From contig CAWHAP010000014.1 of assembly GCA_963827335.1 (NCBI GenBank), forward strand, positions 93,021 to 157,020: 64,000 nt of DNA, read 5' to 3'. The DNA is from DASQMT01 sp963827335 (GTDB lineage: Bacteria; Actinomycetota; Thermoleophilia; Solirubrobacterales; Solirubrobacteraceae). The notes beneath the pieces were generated by a model. The model saw only the letters and a program-made list of their open reading frames with translations. It had not been told where the DNA came from and did no database searches. This document shows, piece by piece, positions 26,097 through 33,379 of this stretch. Numbering within the stretch: the first letter of the stretch is position 1; every line of letters starts with the position of its first letter. Made by a program: the position numbers and the translations under genes.

Positions 26097-26423
26097 TCAG
26101 CCGGCGTCGACGTAGCGGACCGCGCCGTCGAGCGGCGCGATCGCGACGCGGGCCTCCAGGCCGTGCCCGACGATCGTGTCGTAGCCCTGGGCGGCGAGCA
26201 GCGCGGTGACCGACAGCTGCTCGTGCAGGCTGCGCGGGGCGCGGAACGTGGCATGGCGCGCGGCGGCGTCCCGGCGCGCGGCGGCGACGCGCTCGGCCGC
26301 GGCAGGGCCTGAGGCGTCGACGACGACGGCCACGCGCTCGGTCGCACGCGGCGCAGGCGCCGCCTGGGCGACCGACAAGCCGGCCGTGAGGGCGACGAGC
26401 GTGGCGACGAGGTACCTGGTCAT
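26097..26423 (-). CDS. Small secreted protein of unknown function
   Basis: This is a 108-residue protein beginning MTRYLVATLVALTAG with a clear Sec signal and an AQAAP cleavage region. The mature part of about 85 residues is Ala/Arg-rich (VVVDASGPAAAERVAAARRDAA) and matches no family I know. ATG 26423 is chosen over an in-frame ATG at 26459, because the signal peptide begins there and a promoter-like element lies just upstream. It is downstream of the lacI-type gene on the same strand, 71 bp away. Confidence 0.7.
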   Translation of the reverse strand: MTRYLVATLVALTAGLSVAQAAPAPRATERVAVVVDASGPAAAERVAAARRDAAARHATFRAPRSLHEQLSVTALLAAQGYDTIVGHGLEARVAIAPLDGAVRYVDAG

Positions 26424-26459
26424 ACGTATGAAAGTACTACGTATGACGAGAATTGACAA
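26423..26459 (-). promoter_or_regulatory. Leaderless promoter with 15-bp-spaced direct repeat
   Basis: On the minus strand TTGTCA (26459-26454), 17 nt, TACTTT (26436-26431) and 7 nt lead to ATG 26423. The 9-mer TCATACGTA occurs twice, at 26446-26438 and 26431-26423, with a 15-bp period, flanking and overlapping the -10. CATACGTATG (26421-26430) is itself palindromic. This looks like a repressor-controlled leaderless promoter; the adjacent LacI-type protein is one candidate regulator. Confidence 0.5.
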
Positions 26460-26494
26460 GGCCTTGTTGCGAAACCTTCACACGGCGTCGCCGA

Positions 26495-27505
26495 TCAGCG
26501 CGGCGGGGCGGTGGAGCCGCGGACGAGCAGCCGGACCGCCAGCACGCGGTTGCGCGGCTTGCGGCCCGCGAACTGGGCGTGCAGCAGCTCGAACGCGATG
26601 CGGCCCATCTCGCGGCCGTCCGCCACCACGGTGGTCAGCGGCGGGTCCAGGACGCGCCCGATCTCGAGCCCGTCGAAGCCGACGACGGACAGATCCCCGG
26701 GGATGCGCAGGCCCAGCTCGCGGGCGGCGAGGTACGCGCCCGCGGCGATCACGTCGTCGTCGCAGAACACCGCCGTCGTCTCCGGCGCGGCGCCGAGCAG
26801 CGCGAGCGTCGCCGCCTGCGCGCCGTCGAGCTCGAACGTCGAGCGCACCCGCGCCGCGCCGGGCACGAGCCGGTCGACCGCGCGCTGCCGGGCCCGGAAC
26901 GTCGGCCGGTCGAAGACCGCGGCGACGTGCCCGATGCGCGTGTGGCCCAGCTCCAGGAGATGGCGCACGGCGGCGTCGGCGCCGTCGCCCGCGTCGAAGC
27001 GCACGGAGGGATGCCCGCGCGCCTCGCGCTCGATCATCACCACGGGCTCGGAGCCGGCCCGCCCCGGGGGATCGATCTCGAGCAGCAGCAGCCCGTCGGC
27101 AGGACCGGCGTTGAGCGCCTCTGCCGACGCGGCCCCCCAGGCGCGGTCGTTGTTCGTGTCGACCAGGGCGACGGTGTAGCCCGCGGCGCGGGCCGCGTTC
27201 TGCGCGCCGCGCAGCAGGCCGCCGAAGAACGGGTTCGTGACGTCGGGCACCACGAGCACGACCGTGCGCGCCAAGCCCGTCTTCAGGGCGCGCGCGGCGG
27301 CGTTGGGGCGATAGCCCAGCTCCTCCGCGGCCGCGCGGACCGCGGCCTCGGTGCGCGCCGACACGCGCCCCGGGGCCTTCCCGGAGAAGACCAGGGAGAC
27401 CGTGGACTGCGAGACGCCGCACCGCTCGGCGACGTCGATGCTGGTGATTCGCTCGGCGCTCAGGGGGCGTAGCTTGCCAAGCAGGCCAACGGAAGGCGCC
27501 TCCAC
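26495..27505 (-). CDS. LacI-family transcriptional regulator
   Basis: This is a 336-residue regulator with the N-terminal helix-turn-helix SIDVAERCGVSQSTVS and hinge region (NAAARALKTG). It is followed by a periplasmic-binding-like ligand domain (VVLVVPDVTNPFFGGLLRG, CDDDVIAAGAYLAARELG, TTVVADGREMGRIA). GTG 27505 gives a typical LacI length and avoids overlap with the divergent hxlR-type gene; an ATG at 27577 would overlap it by 19 bp. The ligand is probably a sugar, but no sugar gene is adjacent. The helix-turn-helix is preceded by about 20 extra residues, so the true start could be later. Confidence 0.88.
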   Translation of the reverse strand: MEAPSVGLLGKLRPLSAERITSIDVAERCGVSQSTVSLVFSGKAPGRVSARTEAAVRAAAEELGYRPNAAARALKTGLARTVVLVVPDVTNPFFGGLLRGAQNAARAAGYTVALVDTNNDRAWGAASAEALNAGPADGLLLLEIDPPGRAGSEPVVMIEREARGHPSVRFDAGDGADAAVRHLLELGHTRIGHVAAVFDRPTFRARQRAVDRLVPGAARVRSTFELDGAQAATLALLGAAPETTAVFCDDDVIAAGAYLAARELGLRIPGDLSVVGFDGLEIGRVLDPPLTTVVADGREMGRIAFELLHAQFAGRKPRNRVLAVRLLVRGSTAPPR

Positions 27506-27521
27506 TTCGCCCGCCGGTCCA

Positions 27522-27550
27522 CTGACAGGGGGCCCGGGGGCCAGCAGAAT
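27522..27550 (+). promoter_or_regulatory. Promoter of the HxlR-type gene
   Basis: CTGACA (27522-27527) and CAGAAT (27545-27550) are separated by 17 nt and the ATG follows 8 nt later, which fits a leaderless transcript. The spacer is the near-palindromic GGGGGCCCGGGGGCC, which could be an operator. Confidence 0.45.
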
Positions 27551-27558
27551 TCGCCCCC

Positions 27559-27984
27559 ATGCCTGCTGCCCCGACATCCATCCGCACCTCGGAGCGCGCC
27601 CGCTCCGCCCGCCTGATCCGCGACGCCCTCGGTCTCCTCTCGTCGAAGTGGAGCGTCGACGTCCTGCTCGCGCTCGGGGACGGCACCCGCCGCTACCACG
27701 AGCTGCTGGGCGACCTCGAGCCGATCTCCGAGAAGGTGCTGACCCAGACGCTGCGCGCGATGGAGCGCGACGGCCTGATCGCGCGCCGCGTGCACGCGGA
27801 GGTGCCGCCGCGCGTGGACTACGCGCTCACGCCGCTCGGCGCGACGCTCGCCGCGCCGATGCGGGCGCTGGGCAGCTGGTCGCTCGGCCACGGCCGTCAC
27901 GTCGACGCCGCTCGCGAGCGGTTCGACCTGCGCCGGGCCATCCAGCAGCAGGAGCAGCGGCGGGCTGCTGCGGCTGCTGCGTAG
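27559..27984 (+). CDS. HxlR-family transcriptional regulator
   Basis: This is a 141-residue winged-helix protein. Residues ~20-110 carry the HxlR pattern: LGLLSSKWSVDVLLALGDG, RYHELLGDLEPISEKVLTQTL, LERDGLI-like RAMERDGLIARR and YALTPLG. The C-terminal 30 residues are Arg/Gln/Ala-rich and of low complexity. Members sense redox state or small electrophiles and usually regulate a neighbouring gene, but none is evident beyond the divergent LacI-type gene. Repeat copy 3 lies immediately downstream. Confidence 0.88.
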   Translation: MPAAPTSIRTSERARSARLIRDALGLLSSKWSVDVLLALGDGTRRYHELLGDLEPISEKVLTQTLRAMERDGLIARRVHAEVPPRVDYALTPLGATLAAPMRALGSWSLGHGRHVDAARERFDLRRAIQQQEQRRAAAAAA

Positions 27985-28005
27985 CGCGGGGCGGCCGCGG
28001 CCGCG

Positions 28006-28305
28006 GTCGTCCGCCGGCGTGATGGCGGGCGCTCCACGCAGGTCAACGGCGGGCATCGACGGGGTGGGCGGGTTTCGCGGTGGCGCCCCCAACGTCGCAC
28101 GCCGTCCGGATCGCCGAGCCGATGCGACGTTGGGGGTGCTATAGGACCCAAACGTCGCACCCCGCCCGGATCGCCGAGCCAATGCGACGTTGGGGGCACA
28201 CCCCACCCGGACTCGCCCCCCTCAATGCCGGTGTTGACGTTCGCCGGCGGAGACCGCAGGCCCCCGAACCCGGCTCCTCAATGCCGGTGTTGACGTTCGC
28301 CGGCG
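28006..28305. repeat. Dispersed nested palindromic repeat, copy 3
   Basis: This is a 300-bp repeat in the convergent gap between the hxlR-type gene and cofE. It opens with CGTCCGCCGGCGTGATGGCG, the reverse complement of the end of copy 2. Core unit one has perfect 14-bp arms CCCCCAACGTCGCA (28086-28099) and TGCGACGTTGGGGG (28123-28136) around a 23-nt loop. Unit two is at 28147-28196. The right side holds two direct copies of the CAATGCCGGTGTTGACG arm, at 28223 and 28279. The convergent location would allow a termination role here, unlike copy 2, which lies between divergent genes. Confidence 0.85.
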
Positions 28306-28312
28306 CCGCCAC

Positions 28313-29062
28313 TCACCCGAACAGATCCTGCTCCCGGGCGCGCAGCAGCGCGCCCGCGACCCCCGGGCCGTCCTCGCCGAGCACGAACCGGTCCAGGCCG
28401 CGCAGCCGCACGGCGGGCTCACGGCTGTCCTTGCCGCGCACGAGGTCGGACGCGGCCGCGACCTGGTCGGCGACGGCGATCACGGTGGCGTGCAGCACCC
28501 GCCCCTGCGCGTCGGGCAGCCCGCGCCAGTCCTCGAGCGGCGCGAGCCCGGCACAGCCGATCGCCACCTCGGCCTGGCCGACGCGCCACGCGCGGCCGAA
28601 CGAGTCGGTCACCACGACGGCGCAGCCGAGCCGTGCCCGCAGCGCCCGCGCGGACGCGTCCGGGTCGGCCGGGAGGAGCACCGCGTGCGCCGCGCCGCCG
28701 GCGTTGGACTGGTCGACGCCTGCGTTCGCGCACACGAAGCCGTGGTGCGTGCGGGCGATCAGGCGGCCCGCATCCGCCCGCAGCAGCTCGGCGCTCTCGC
28801 CCAGGATCAGCTCGACGAGCCGCGGGTCCTTGCCGTGCTCGGCGCCGAGCGCGACGGCATGCGCGCCGGGCGTGACGTCCGCGAGCCGCACGACGCGCCC
28901 CTCGGCCTTGGCGACCGCCTTGTGCGCGACCGCCAGGACGTCCGCCGGCCCCAGCCCGGGCTCGGGCAGCCGCGCGGCCGCCTCCGCGAGCAGCGCGGCG
29001 AGGTCGTCGCCGGGCCGGATCTCGGGCAGCCCGGGCAGCGGCTCCGCGGCGAGTGCCGTCAC
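28313..29062 (-). CDS. cofE: Coenzyme F420-0:L-glutamate ligase
   Basis: This 249-residue enzyme adds gamma-linked glutamates to F420-0 using GTP. CofE landmarks are HKAVAKAEGRVV, THHGFVCANAGVDQSN and VVTDSFGRAWRVGQAEVAIGC. The start is GTG 29062, overlapping the cofC stop as GTGA. It is a single-domain protein: the FMN-reductase domain that follows in mycobacterial FbiB is absent, so the step that reduces dehydro-F420-0 must be encoded elsewhere if this pathway uses phosphoenolpyruvate. It is the last gene of a four-gene operon. Confidence 0.93.
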   Translation of the reverse strand: MTALAAEPLPGLPEIRPGDDLAALLAEAAARLPEPGLGPADVLAVAHKAVAKAEGRVVRLADVTPGAHAVALGAEHGKDPRLVELILGESAELLRADAGRLIARTHHGFVCANAGVDQSNAGGAAHAVLLPADPDASARALRARLGCAVVVTDSFGRAWRVGQAEVAIGCAGLAPLEDWRGLPDAQGRVLHATVIAVADQVAAASDLVRGKDSREPAVRLRGLDRFVLGEDGPGVAGALLRAREQDLFG

Positions 29063-29724
29063 GCGAGCGCGGAGCGCGGCGCCATCCGGTCCAGGAGCGC
29101 CCGCGTCCGCGGCGCCGCCTCCGGGAGGCGCGTCAGCGCCCGCTGCAGCGCCGCGAGGTCGCCCGGCGTGTCCACGTCGAGCTCGAGCGACGGCGCGTGC
29201 GCGACGCGGACGCGCACGCCCGCTGCGGCCCCGCCGGCCGCGTGGCGCGCGAACGAGCCGGGGCCGAACGACGGCGCGATCGCGCGCGGCGGCGTGAGCA
29301 GCAGGGCGTTCGTGCCGGACCCGTGCCGGTCCGGGACGATCACCACGCCGGCGCCGGGGTGGCCGCCGAGCAGCGCCGACACCTCGTCCGGGGCGAGCGC
29401 CGGGCAGTCGCCCGGTACGAGTAGAGCCCGCTCGGCGCCGCGGCGCGCCGCCTCGGCCACGCCCAGCGCGGCGGCGGCCGACTGGCCGGCCTCGACCGGG
29501 TCCCCGATCACGTGCGCGCCGGCCTCGCGGGCCGCGGCGGCGGCCCGCGGCTCGGCCGTCACCACGATCACGTCGTCGAGCTCCGGCACCGCGGCCAGCG
29601 CCGCGAGCACGTCGCCGACCATGCCGGCGGCGAGCTCCGCCCGGTCGGGCTGCCCGACCGCGTCGCCCAAGCGCTGCTTGGCGCGGCCGAACGACTTGAC
29701 GGGGAGGACGGCGGCCGTGCGCAT
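29059..29724 (-). CDS. cofC: 2-phospho-L-lactate (or phosphoenolpyruvate) guanylyltransferase
   Basis: This 221-residue nucleotidyltransferase activates phospholactate or phosphoenolpyruvate with GTP for transfer to Fo. The N-terminal PVKSFGRAKQRLG is the family's nucleotide-binding loop, and LLVPGDCPAL and VIVPDRHGSGTNALLL are the metal and substrate regions. In mycobacteria the homologue (FbiD) uses phosphoenolpyruvate. It lies 12 bp after cofD and overlaps cofE. A TAGCCT box covering the cofD stop codon ends 9 nt before its ATG and may give an internal leaderless start. Confidence 0.92.
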   Translation of the reverse strand: MRTAAVLPVKSFGRAKQRLGDAVGQPDRAELAAGMVGDVLAALAAVPELDDVIVVTAEPRAAAAAREAGAHVIGDPVEAGQSAAAALGVAEAARRGAERALLVPGDCPALAPDEVSALLGGHPGAGVVIVPDRHGSGTNALLLTPPRAIAPSFGPGSFARHAAGGAAAGVRVRVAHAPSLELDVDTPGDLAALQRALTRLPEAAPRTRALLDRMAPRSALA

Positions 29725-29736
29725 GGGCCCGGAAGG

Positions 29737-30654
29737 CTAACCAGTCCGCCCGAGCGCCTCCGCGAACCCGAGCGCCGCCGCCGCCACGCGCCGCCGCCCG
29801 GCGGCGTCGGGCATGGCCACGTCGATCTCGAGCAGCGGCAGGGCGTCGGTCCGCTCGTCGGCCACGAGCCCGTCGAGCAGCCCGTCGTAGCGTGCCGCGA
29901 TGCCGTCGGCCGACAGCGGGTCGCCGGTCCAGGCCATGAACTGGTCGGTCGGCCCCTTCAGCACCTGTCCGCCGACGAGCGGCGAGACCGCCACGACCGG
30001 CGCCGGCGTCGCCCGCAGCGCCTCGCGCATGCCGGGCACCGCGAGGATCGGGCCGATCGAGATGACCGGGTTCGAGGGGCCGACGATCACCGCGCGCGCC
30101 CCGGCGATCGCGGCCGCGACCTCCGGGCCCATCGACGCCGCCTCGGCGCCGCGGAACGCCACGTCCTCCACCGGCCCGGCCGCGCCGTCCTGGATCATGA
30201 ACGCCTGGAAGGGCCGCCACTCGCCGCGCGCCCTGACCCAGGTGCGCACGGGCGCGTCGGCCATCGGCAGCACGCGGGCGGGTACGCCGAGCGCGCGCCG
30301 GAGCTCGTCGATCGCCTGGGTCAGCGTCGCGCCCTCGGCGAGCCGCCGCGCCCGCTGCAGGCAGACCGCGAGGTCCTGGTCGCCGAGGGCGAACCACACG
30401 TCCTCGCCCAGGGCGCGCAGCGCGTCCATCACCGCGAACGTGTCGCCGCGCAGCCCCCAGCCGCGCTCGTCGATGCGGTCGGCGAGCCAGAAGGTCACGA
30501 GGTCCGGGTCGGGCGAGACGTGGCCGCCGTGGATCTCGACGTCGTCGCCCGTGTTGGCGATCACGACGAGGTCCTCGCCGGCGACGTCGAGCATCCCGCG
30601 CGCGAGCTTGGCGCCGCCGGTGCCGCCGCTGAGGACGACGACGGGGCCGCTCAC
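29737..30654 (-). CDS. cofD: 2-phospho-L-lactate (LPPG:Fo) transferase
   Basis: This 305-residue enzyme (FbiA in mycobacteria) transfers the phospholactyl or enolpyruvyl phosphate group to Fo. Motifs are the N-terminal VVVLSGGTGGAKLARG, ANTGDD, and VIVGPSNPVISIGPIL, which binds the substrates. GTG 30654 overlaps the stop of the enoyl-CoA hydratase gene as GTGA. It is the second gene of the operon, before cofC and cofE. Together with fbiC at 2.6 kb this gives a nearly complete F420 pathway. Confidence 0.94.
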   Translation of the reverse strand: MSGPVVVLSGGTGGAKLARGMLDVAGEDLVVIANTGDDVEIHGGHVSPDPDLVTFWLADRIDERGWGLRGDTFAVMDALRALGEDVWFALGDQDLAVCLQRARRLAEGATLTQAIDELRRALGVPARVLPMADAPVRTWVRARGEWRPFQAFMIQDGAAGPVEDVAFRGAEAASMGPEVAAAIAGARAVIVGPSNPVISIGPILAVPGMREALRATPAPVVAVSPLVGGQVLKGPTDQFMAWTGDPLSADGIAARYDGLLDGLVADERTDALPLLEIDVAMPDAAGRRRVAAAALGFAEALGRTG

Positions 30655-31433
30655 CGGCCGCTGAACTCCGGGGCGCGCTTCTCGCGGAACGCTCGCGCGC
30701 CCTCCGCGAAGTCGGCCGTCGCCGCGCAGCGCTCCTGCGCCAGGACCTCGAGCTCGAGCGTCGTCGAGAGCGCCGGGCGGGCCGAGGCGTCCATCACGCG
30801 CTTGGCGAGCCCCACGGCGAGCGGCGCGCAGGCCAGCAGCTCGTCCGCGAGCGCCTGCACGGCCGCGTCGAGCTCCTCCGGCTGCGCCACGCGGTTGACG
30901 AGGCCGATGCGCTCGGCCTCCTCGGCGCCGATCAGCCTGCCGGTCATCACGAGCTCCTTGGCCCGCCCGAGGCCGACCACCTGCGGCAGCCGCGAGGCGC
31001 CGCCGACGTCGGGGATCAGGCCGATCCGCGTCTCCGGCATGCCGACGATCGCGTCGGCGGCGATCACGCGGAGGTCGCAGGCGAGGGCGAGCTCGAGCGC
31101 GCCGCCGATGCACGCCCCCTGGATCGCGCAGATGACCGGCTTGGGCATCTCCTCGGCCAGGCTCCACGCCTCGACGCAGTGGCGCCGGAACGTGCGCAAC
31201 CGCTCCGGCTCGGCCGCCAGCCCGGCGAGCGACCCCAGGTCCATGCCGGACGAGAACAGCGGTCCGGCGCCGCGCAGCACCACGCAGCGCACGTCCGGGT
31301 CGTCGGCGGCGGCGCGCAGCGCCGCCCCGATGGCCAGCACCAGCTCGCCGTGGAACGCGTTGCGCTTCTCGGGGCGGTTGAGGACGAGGTGGCGGACGGG
31401 GCCGCGGTCTTCTGACAGGACGAGCTCGCTCAT
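30651..31433 (-). CDS. Enoyl-CoA hydratase/isomerase family protein
   Basis: This is a 260-residue crotonase. The oxyanion-hole segments are FSSGMDLGSL and IQGACIGGALELALACD, and the catalytic-glutamate region is GMPETRIGLIPDVGGASRL. It could hydrate enoyl-CoA esters in beta-oxidation; the exact acyl chain is not predictable. It is the first gene of the operon with cofD, cofC and cofE, which is probably a shared promoter and not a shared pathway. ATG 31433 is preceded by a TACCCT box at 9 nt and no Shine-Dalgarno sequence. Confidence 0.9.
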   Translation of the reverse strand: MSELVLSEDRGPVRHLVLNRPEKRNAFHGELVLAIGAALRAAADDPDVRCVVLRGAGPLFSSGMDLGSLAGLAAEPERLRTFRRHCVEAWSLAEEMPKPVICAIQGACIGGALELALACDLRVIAADAIVGMPETRIGLIPDVGGASRLPQVVGLGRAKELVMTGRLIGAEEAERIGLVNRVAQPEELDAAVQALADELLACAPLAVGLAKRVMDASARPALSTTLELEVLAQERCAATADFAEGARAFREKRAPEFSGR

Positions 31434-31442
31434 GGGCGGCCA

Positions 31443-31450
31443 AGGGTAAT
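31443..31450. promoter_or_regulatory. Overlapping divergent -10 boxes
   Basis: The two start codons at 31433 (minus) and 31460 (plus) are only 26 bp apart. TACCCT on the minus strand (31448-31443) and GGTAAT on the plus strand (31445-31450) overlap by 4 bp and each end 9 nt before their start codon. Both transcripts would be leaderless, and the two polymerases would compete for the same site. Confidence 0.45.
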
Positions 31451-31459
31451 CCGCCCGGC

Positions 31460-32338
31460 ATGACCACTGCCCCGCCTGCATCCCTCACCGCCGTCCTCGA
31501 CCGGATCGAGACGGCCTCCGCGCTCGATCCGCCCGCCGCGGTCTACGGCAAGGCCGTGCGCCGCGCCGTCCCCGCCGGCCCGGTGAAGGACGCGCTGAGC
31601 GGCACGTGGCTCGGCCACGCGCTGCACCCGCTGCTCACCGATCTCCCGATCGGGACGTGGACGAGCGCGGTGCTGCTCGACTGGCTCGGCGGGCGGGCCG
31701 CGGAGCCGGCGGCCGACCGCCTGATCGGCATGGGGATCGCGTTCACGCTCCCCGCCGCCGCGTCCGGCGCGACGGACTGGGCCGACACCGAGCTCGGGGA
31801 CGAGCCGGCCCGGCGCGTCGGGTTGGTGCACGCCGCCACGAACGTCGGCGCGACCGTGCTGTTCGGCGCCTCGCTCGCCGCCCGCCGGCGCGGCGCGCGC
31901 GGCCGCGGCAAGCTGCTCGCGCTGGCCGGCGCCGGGGTGCTGGGCGCGAGCGGGTACCTCGGCGGCCACCTGTCCTACGCGCAGGGCGTCGGGGTCGACC
32001 AGACGGTGTTCGAGCCGCAGGCGGACGAGTGGACGCCCGTGCTGCGCGACGACGAGCTGCCCGACGGCGAGCTGCGCTGCGCCGAGGTCGGGGGCGTGCC
32101 GGTCGTGCTGGCGCGCCACGCGGGGGCGCTGCACGCGCTGTCGGACCGCTGCGCGCACCGCGGCGGGGCGCTGCACGAGGGCGAGCTCGAGGACGGCTGC
32201 GTCGTCTGCCCGCTGCACGGCTCCGCGTTCCGCCTGGACGACGGCGCGATCGAGCGCGGCCCGTCCGCCTATCCCCAGCCGGTCTGGGAGGCGCGCGTCC
32301 GCGACGGCATGATCGAGCTGAAGGGGTCGGCTGTCTAG
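31460..32338 (+). CDS. DUF2231-like membrane domain fused to a Rieske 2Fe-2S domain
   Basis: This is a 292-residue protein. Residues ~45-175 contain about four hydrophobic helices starting at LGHALHPLLTDLPIGTWTSA, the signature of DUF2231-type membrane proteins. Residues ~188-292 are a Rieske domain with cluster ligands C231, H233, C250 and H253 (CAHRGG and CPLHGSAF). It is probably a membrane-bound electron-transfer protein with the cluster in the cytoplasm, since there is no signal peptide. The electron partner is unknown. It is divergent from the F420 operon. Confidence 0.88.
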   Translation: MTTAPPASLTAVLDRIETASALDPPAAVYGKAVRRAVPAGPVKDALSGTWLGHALHPLLTDLPIGTWTSAVLLDWLGGRAAEPAADRLIGMGIAFTLPAAASGATDWADTELGDEPARRVGLVHAATNVGATVLFGASLAARRRGARGRGKLLALAGAGVLGASGYLGGHLSYAQGVGVDQTVFEPQADEWTPVLRDDELPDGELRCAEVGGVPVVLARHAGALHALSDRCAHRGGALHEGELEDGCVVCPLHGSAFRLDDGAIERGPSAYPQPVWEARVRDGMIELKGSAV

Positions 32339-32351
32339 CATCCCGCGGCGC

Positions 32352-33369
32352 ATGGCCCGCCGCGACGACCTGCTCGAGCTGCTGCGCCCGCCCGCGCACC
32401 GCGGGCCGCTGATCGCCGCCGGGGCGGTCCTGTTCACGCTCGGCATCGCGCTCGAGGAGGTCCGGCTCGACGAGGAGCTGCCCAACGGCGTCCACGTCCT
32501 CCTCCTCGCCCTGGCGGCGGCGCTCGTCTACGGCCTCGGCCTGCAGGCGCGGCCGGAGGGCGGCGCGCCGGCGGCGTACCAGTCCGTGCTGGTCGTGTGC
32601 GGTCTGCTGCTGCTGGCGGGCATGCTGCTCGAGCTGTCGAGCCTGCTCGGCGCGGACTACGACGGCGGCCTGCCGGCGGGCGCGATCGTGTGGACGTCGC
32701 TCCTGCTGTGCGGCGCCGCGGTCGTGGCCGCGCTGCGGCGCGGCTCCGCGGTCGCCGGCGATGGTGGCCGGGCTCGCGGCGGGCGCCGCGGTCCTGGCCG
32801 CCGCGAACTGGATCTTCGGCGCCTCGTCGCAGGGCGTCTACCGCTGGCTCCTGCTGGCGCTCGCGGCGGCCTTCGTGCTCGGCTCGCTCGTGCTGCGCGG
32901 GGGCCGGCCGCGCCATGCGGAGCTGATGGTCGTCACGGCGGGGCTCGCGACGCTGTCGATCGCGGTCATCGCCTCCGCGACGGCGTTGTTCGGCACGTTC
33001 CTGATCGTCGGCGGAGCGGGGCCCTCGGACGACCTCCTCCCGGCCTTCTGGGAGCTCGTCGTGCTCGCCGCCGGCTGCGGGCTGATCGCCTACGGGGCGG
33101 TCGACCGCGTGCCGGGCGCGGCCTGGCTGGGCTTCGCGCACCTCGCCGCGTTCCTGGTGCTCGCGAGCGCCGGAGCGGACGACACGCTGCAGTGGTGGCC
33201 GCTGCTGCTGCTGGCGCTCGGCGGGGGCGTCCTGGTCGCCGGGCTGCGGCCGCGCAGCCCGCTCCCGCCCGAGCCGGACGGGTACTCCGTCGAGCGCCCG
33301 CTCGCCTCGCGCGCCGACGACGACGAGCTGGTGGTGCGGGTGCGCAACGACGACCCGCCCACTCGCTAG
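32352..33369 (+). pseudogene. Membrane protein gene interrupted by a frameshift
   Basis: From ATG 32352 the frame encodes hydrophobic helices (GPLIAAGAVLFTLGIALEE, HVLLLALAAALVYGLGLQA, VLVVCGLLLLAGMLLELS) up to about 32757. There it turns into Arg-rich antisense-like sequence. Another frame takes over at about 32758 with more helices (MVAGLAAGAAVLAAANWIFG and later) to the stop at 33369. Removing one base near 32757-32760 would join them as AVAGMVAGLAAG. The intact protein would have about ten membrane segments. The family is not recognised. The cause could be a genuine mutation or a sequencing error. Confidence 0.7.
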
Positions 33370-33372
33370 GTT
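33367..33372 (+). promoter_or_regulatory. Putative -10 box of the acyl-CoA carboxylase gene
   Basis: TAGGTT ends 7 nt before ATG 33380, overlapping the stop codon of the broken membrane gene. No ribosome-binding site is seen, consistent with a leaderless start. Confidence 0.4.
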
Positions 33373-33379
33373 CCAGGGC

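Noticed and set aside
28006..28305. Insertion sequence remnant with transposase
   Set aside because: No reading frame in any copy encodes transposase-like protein and no flanking target duplications were evident by eye.
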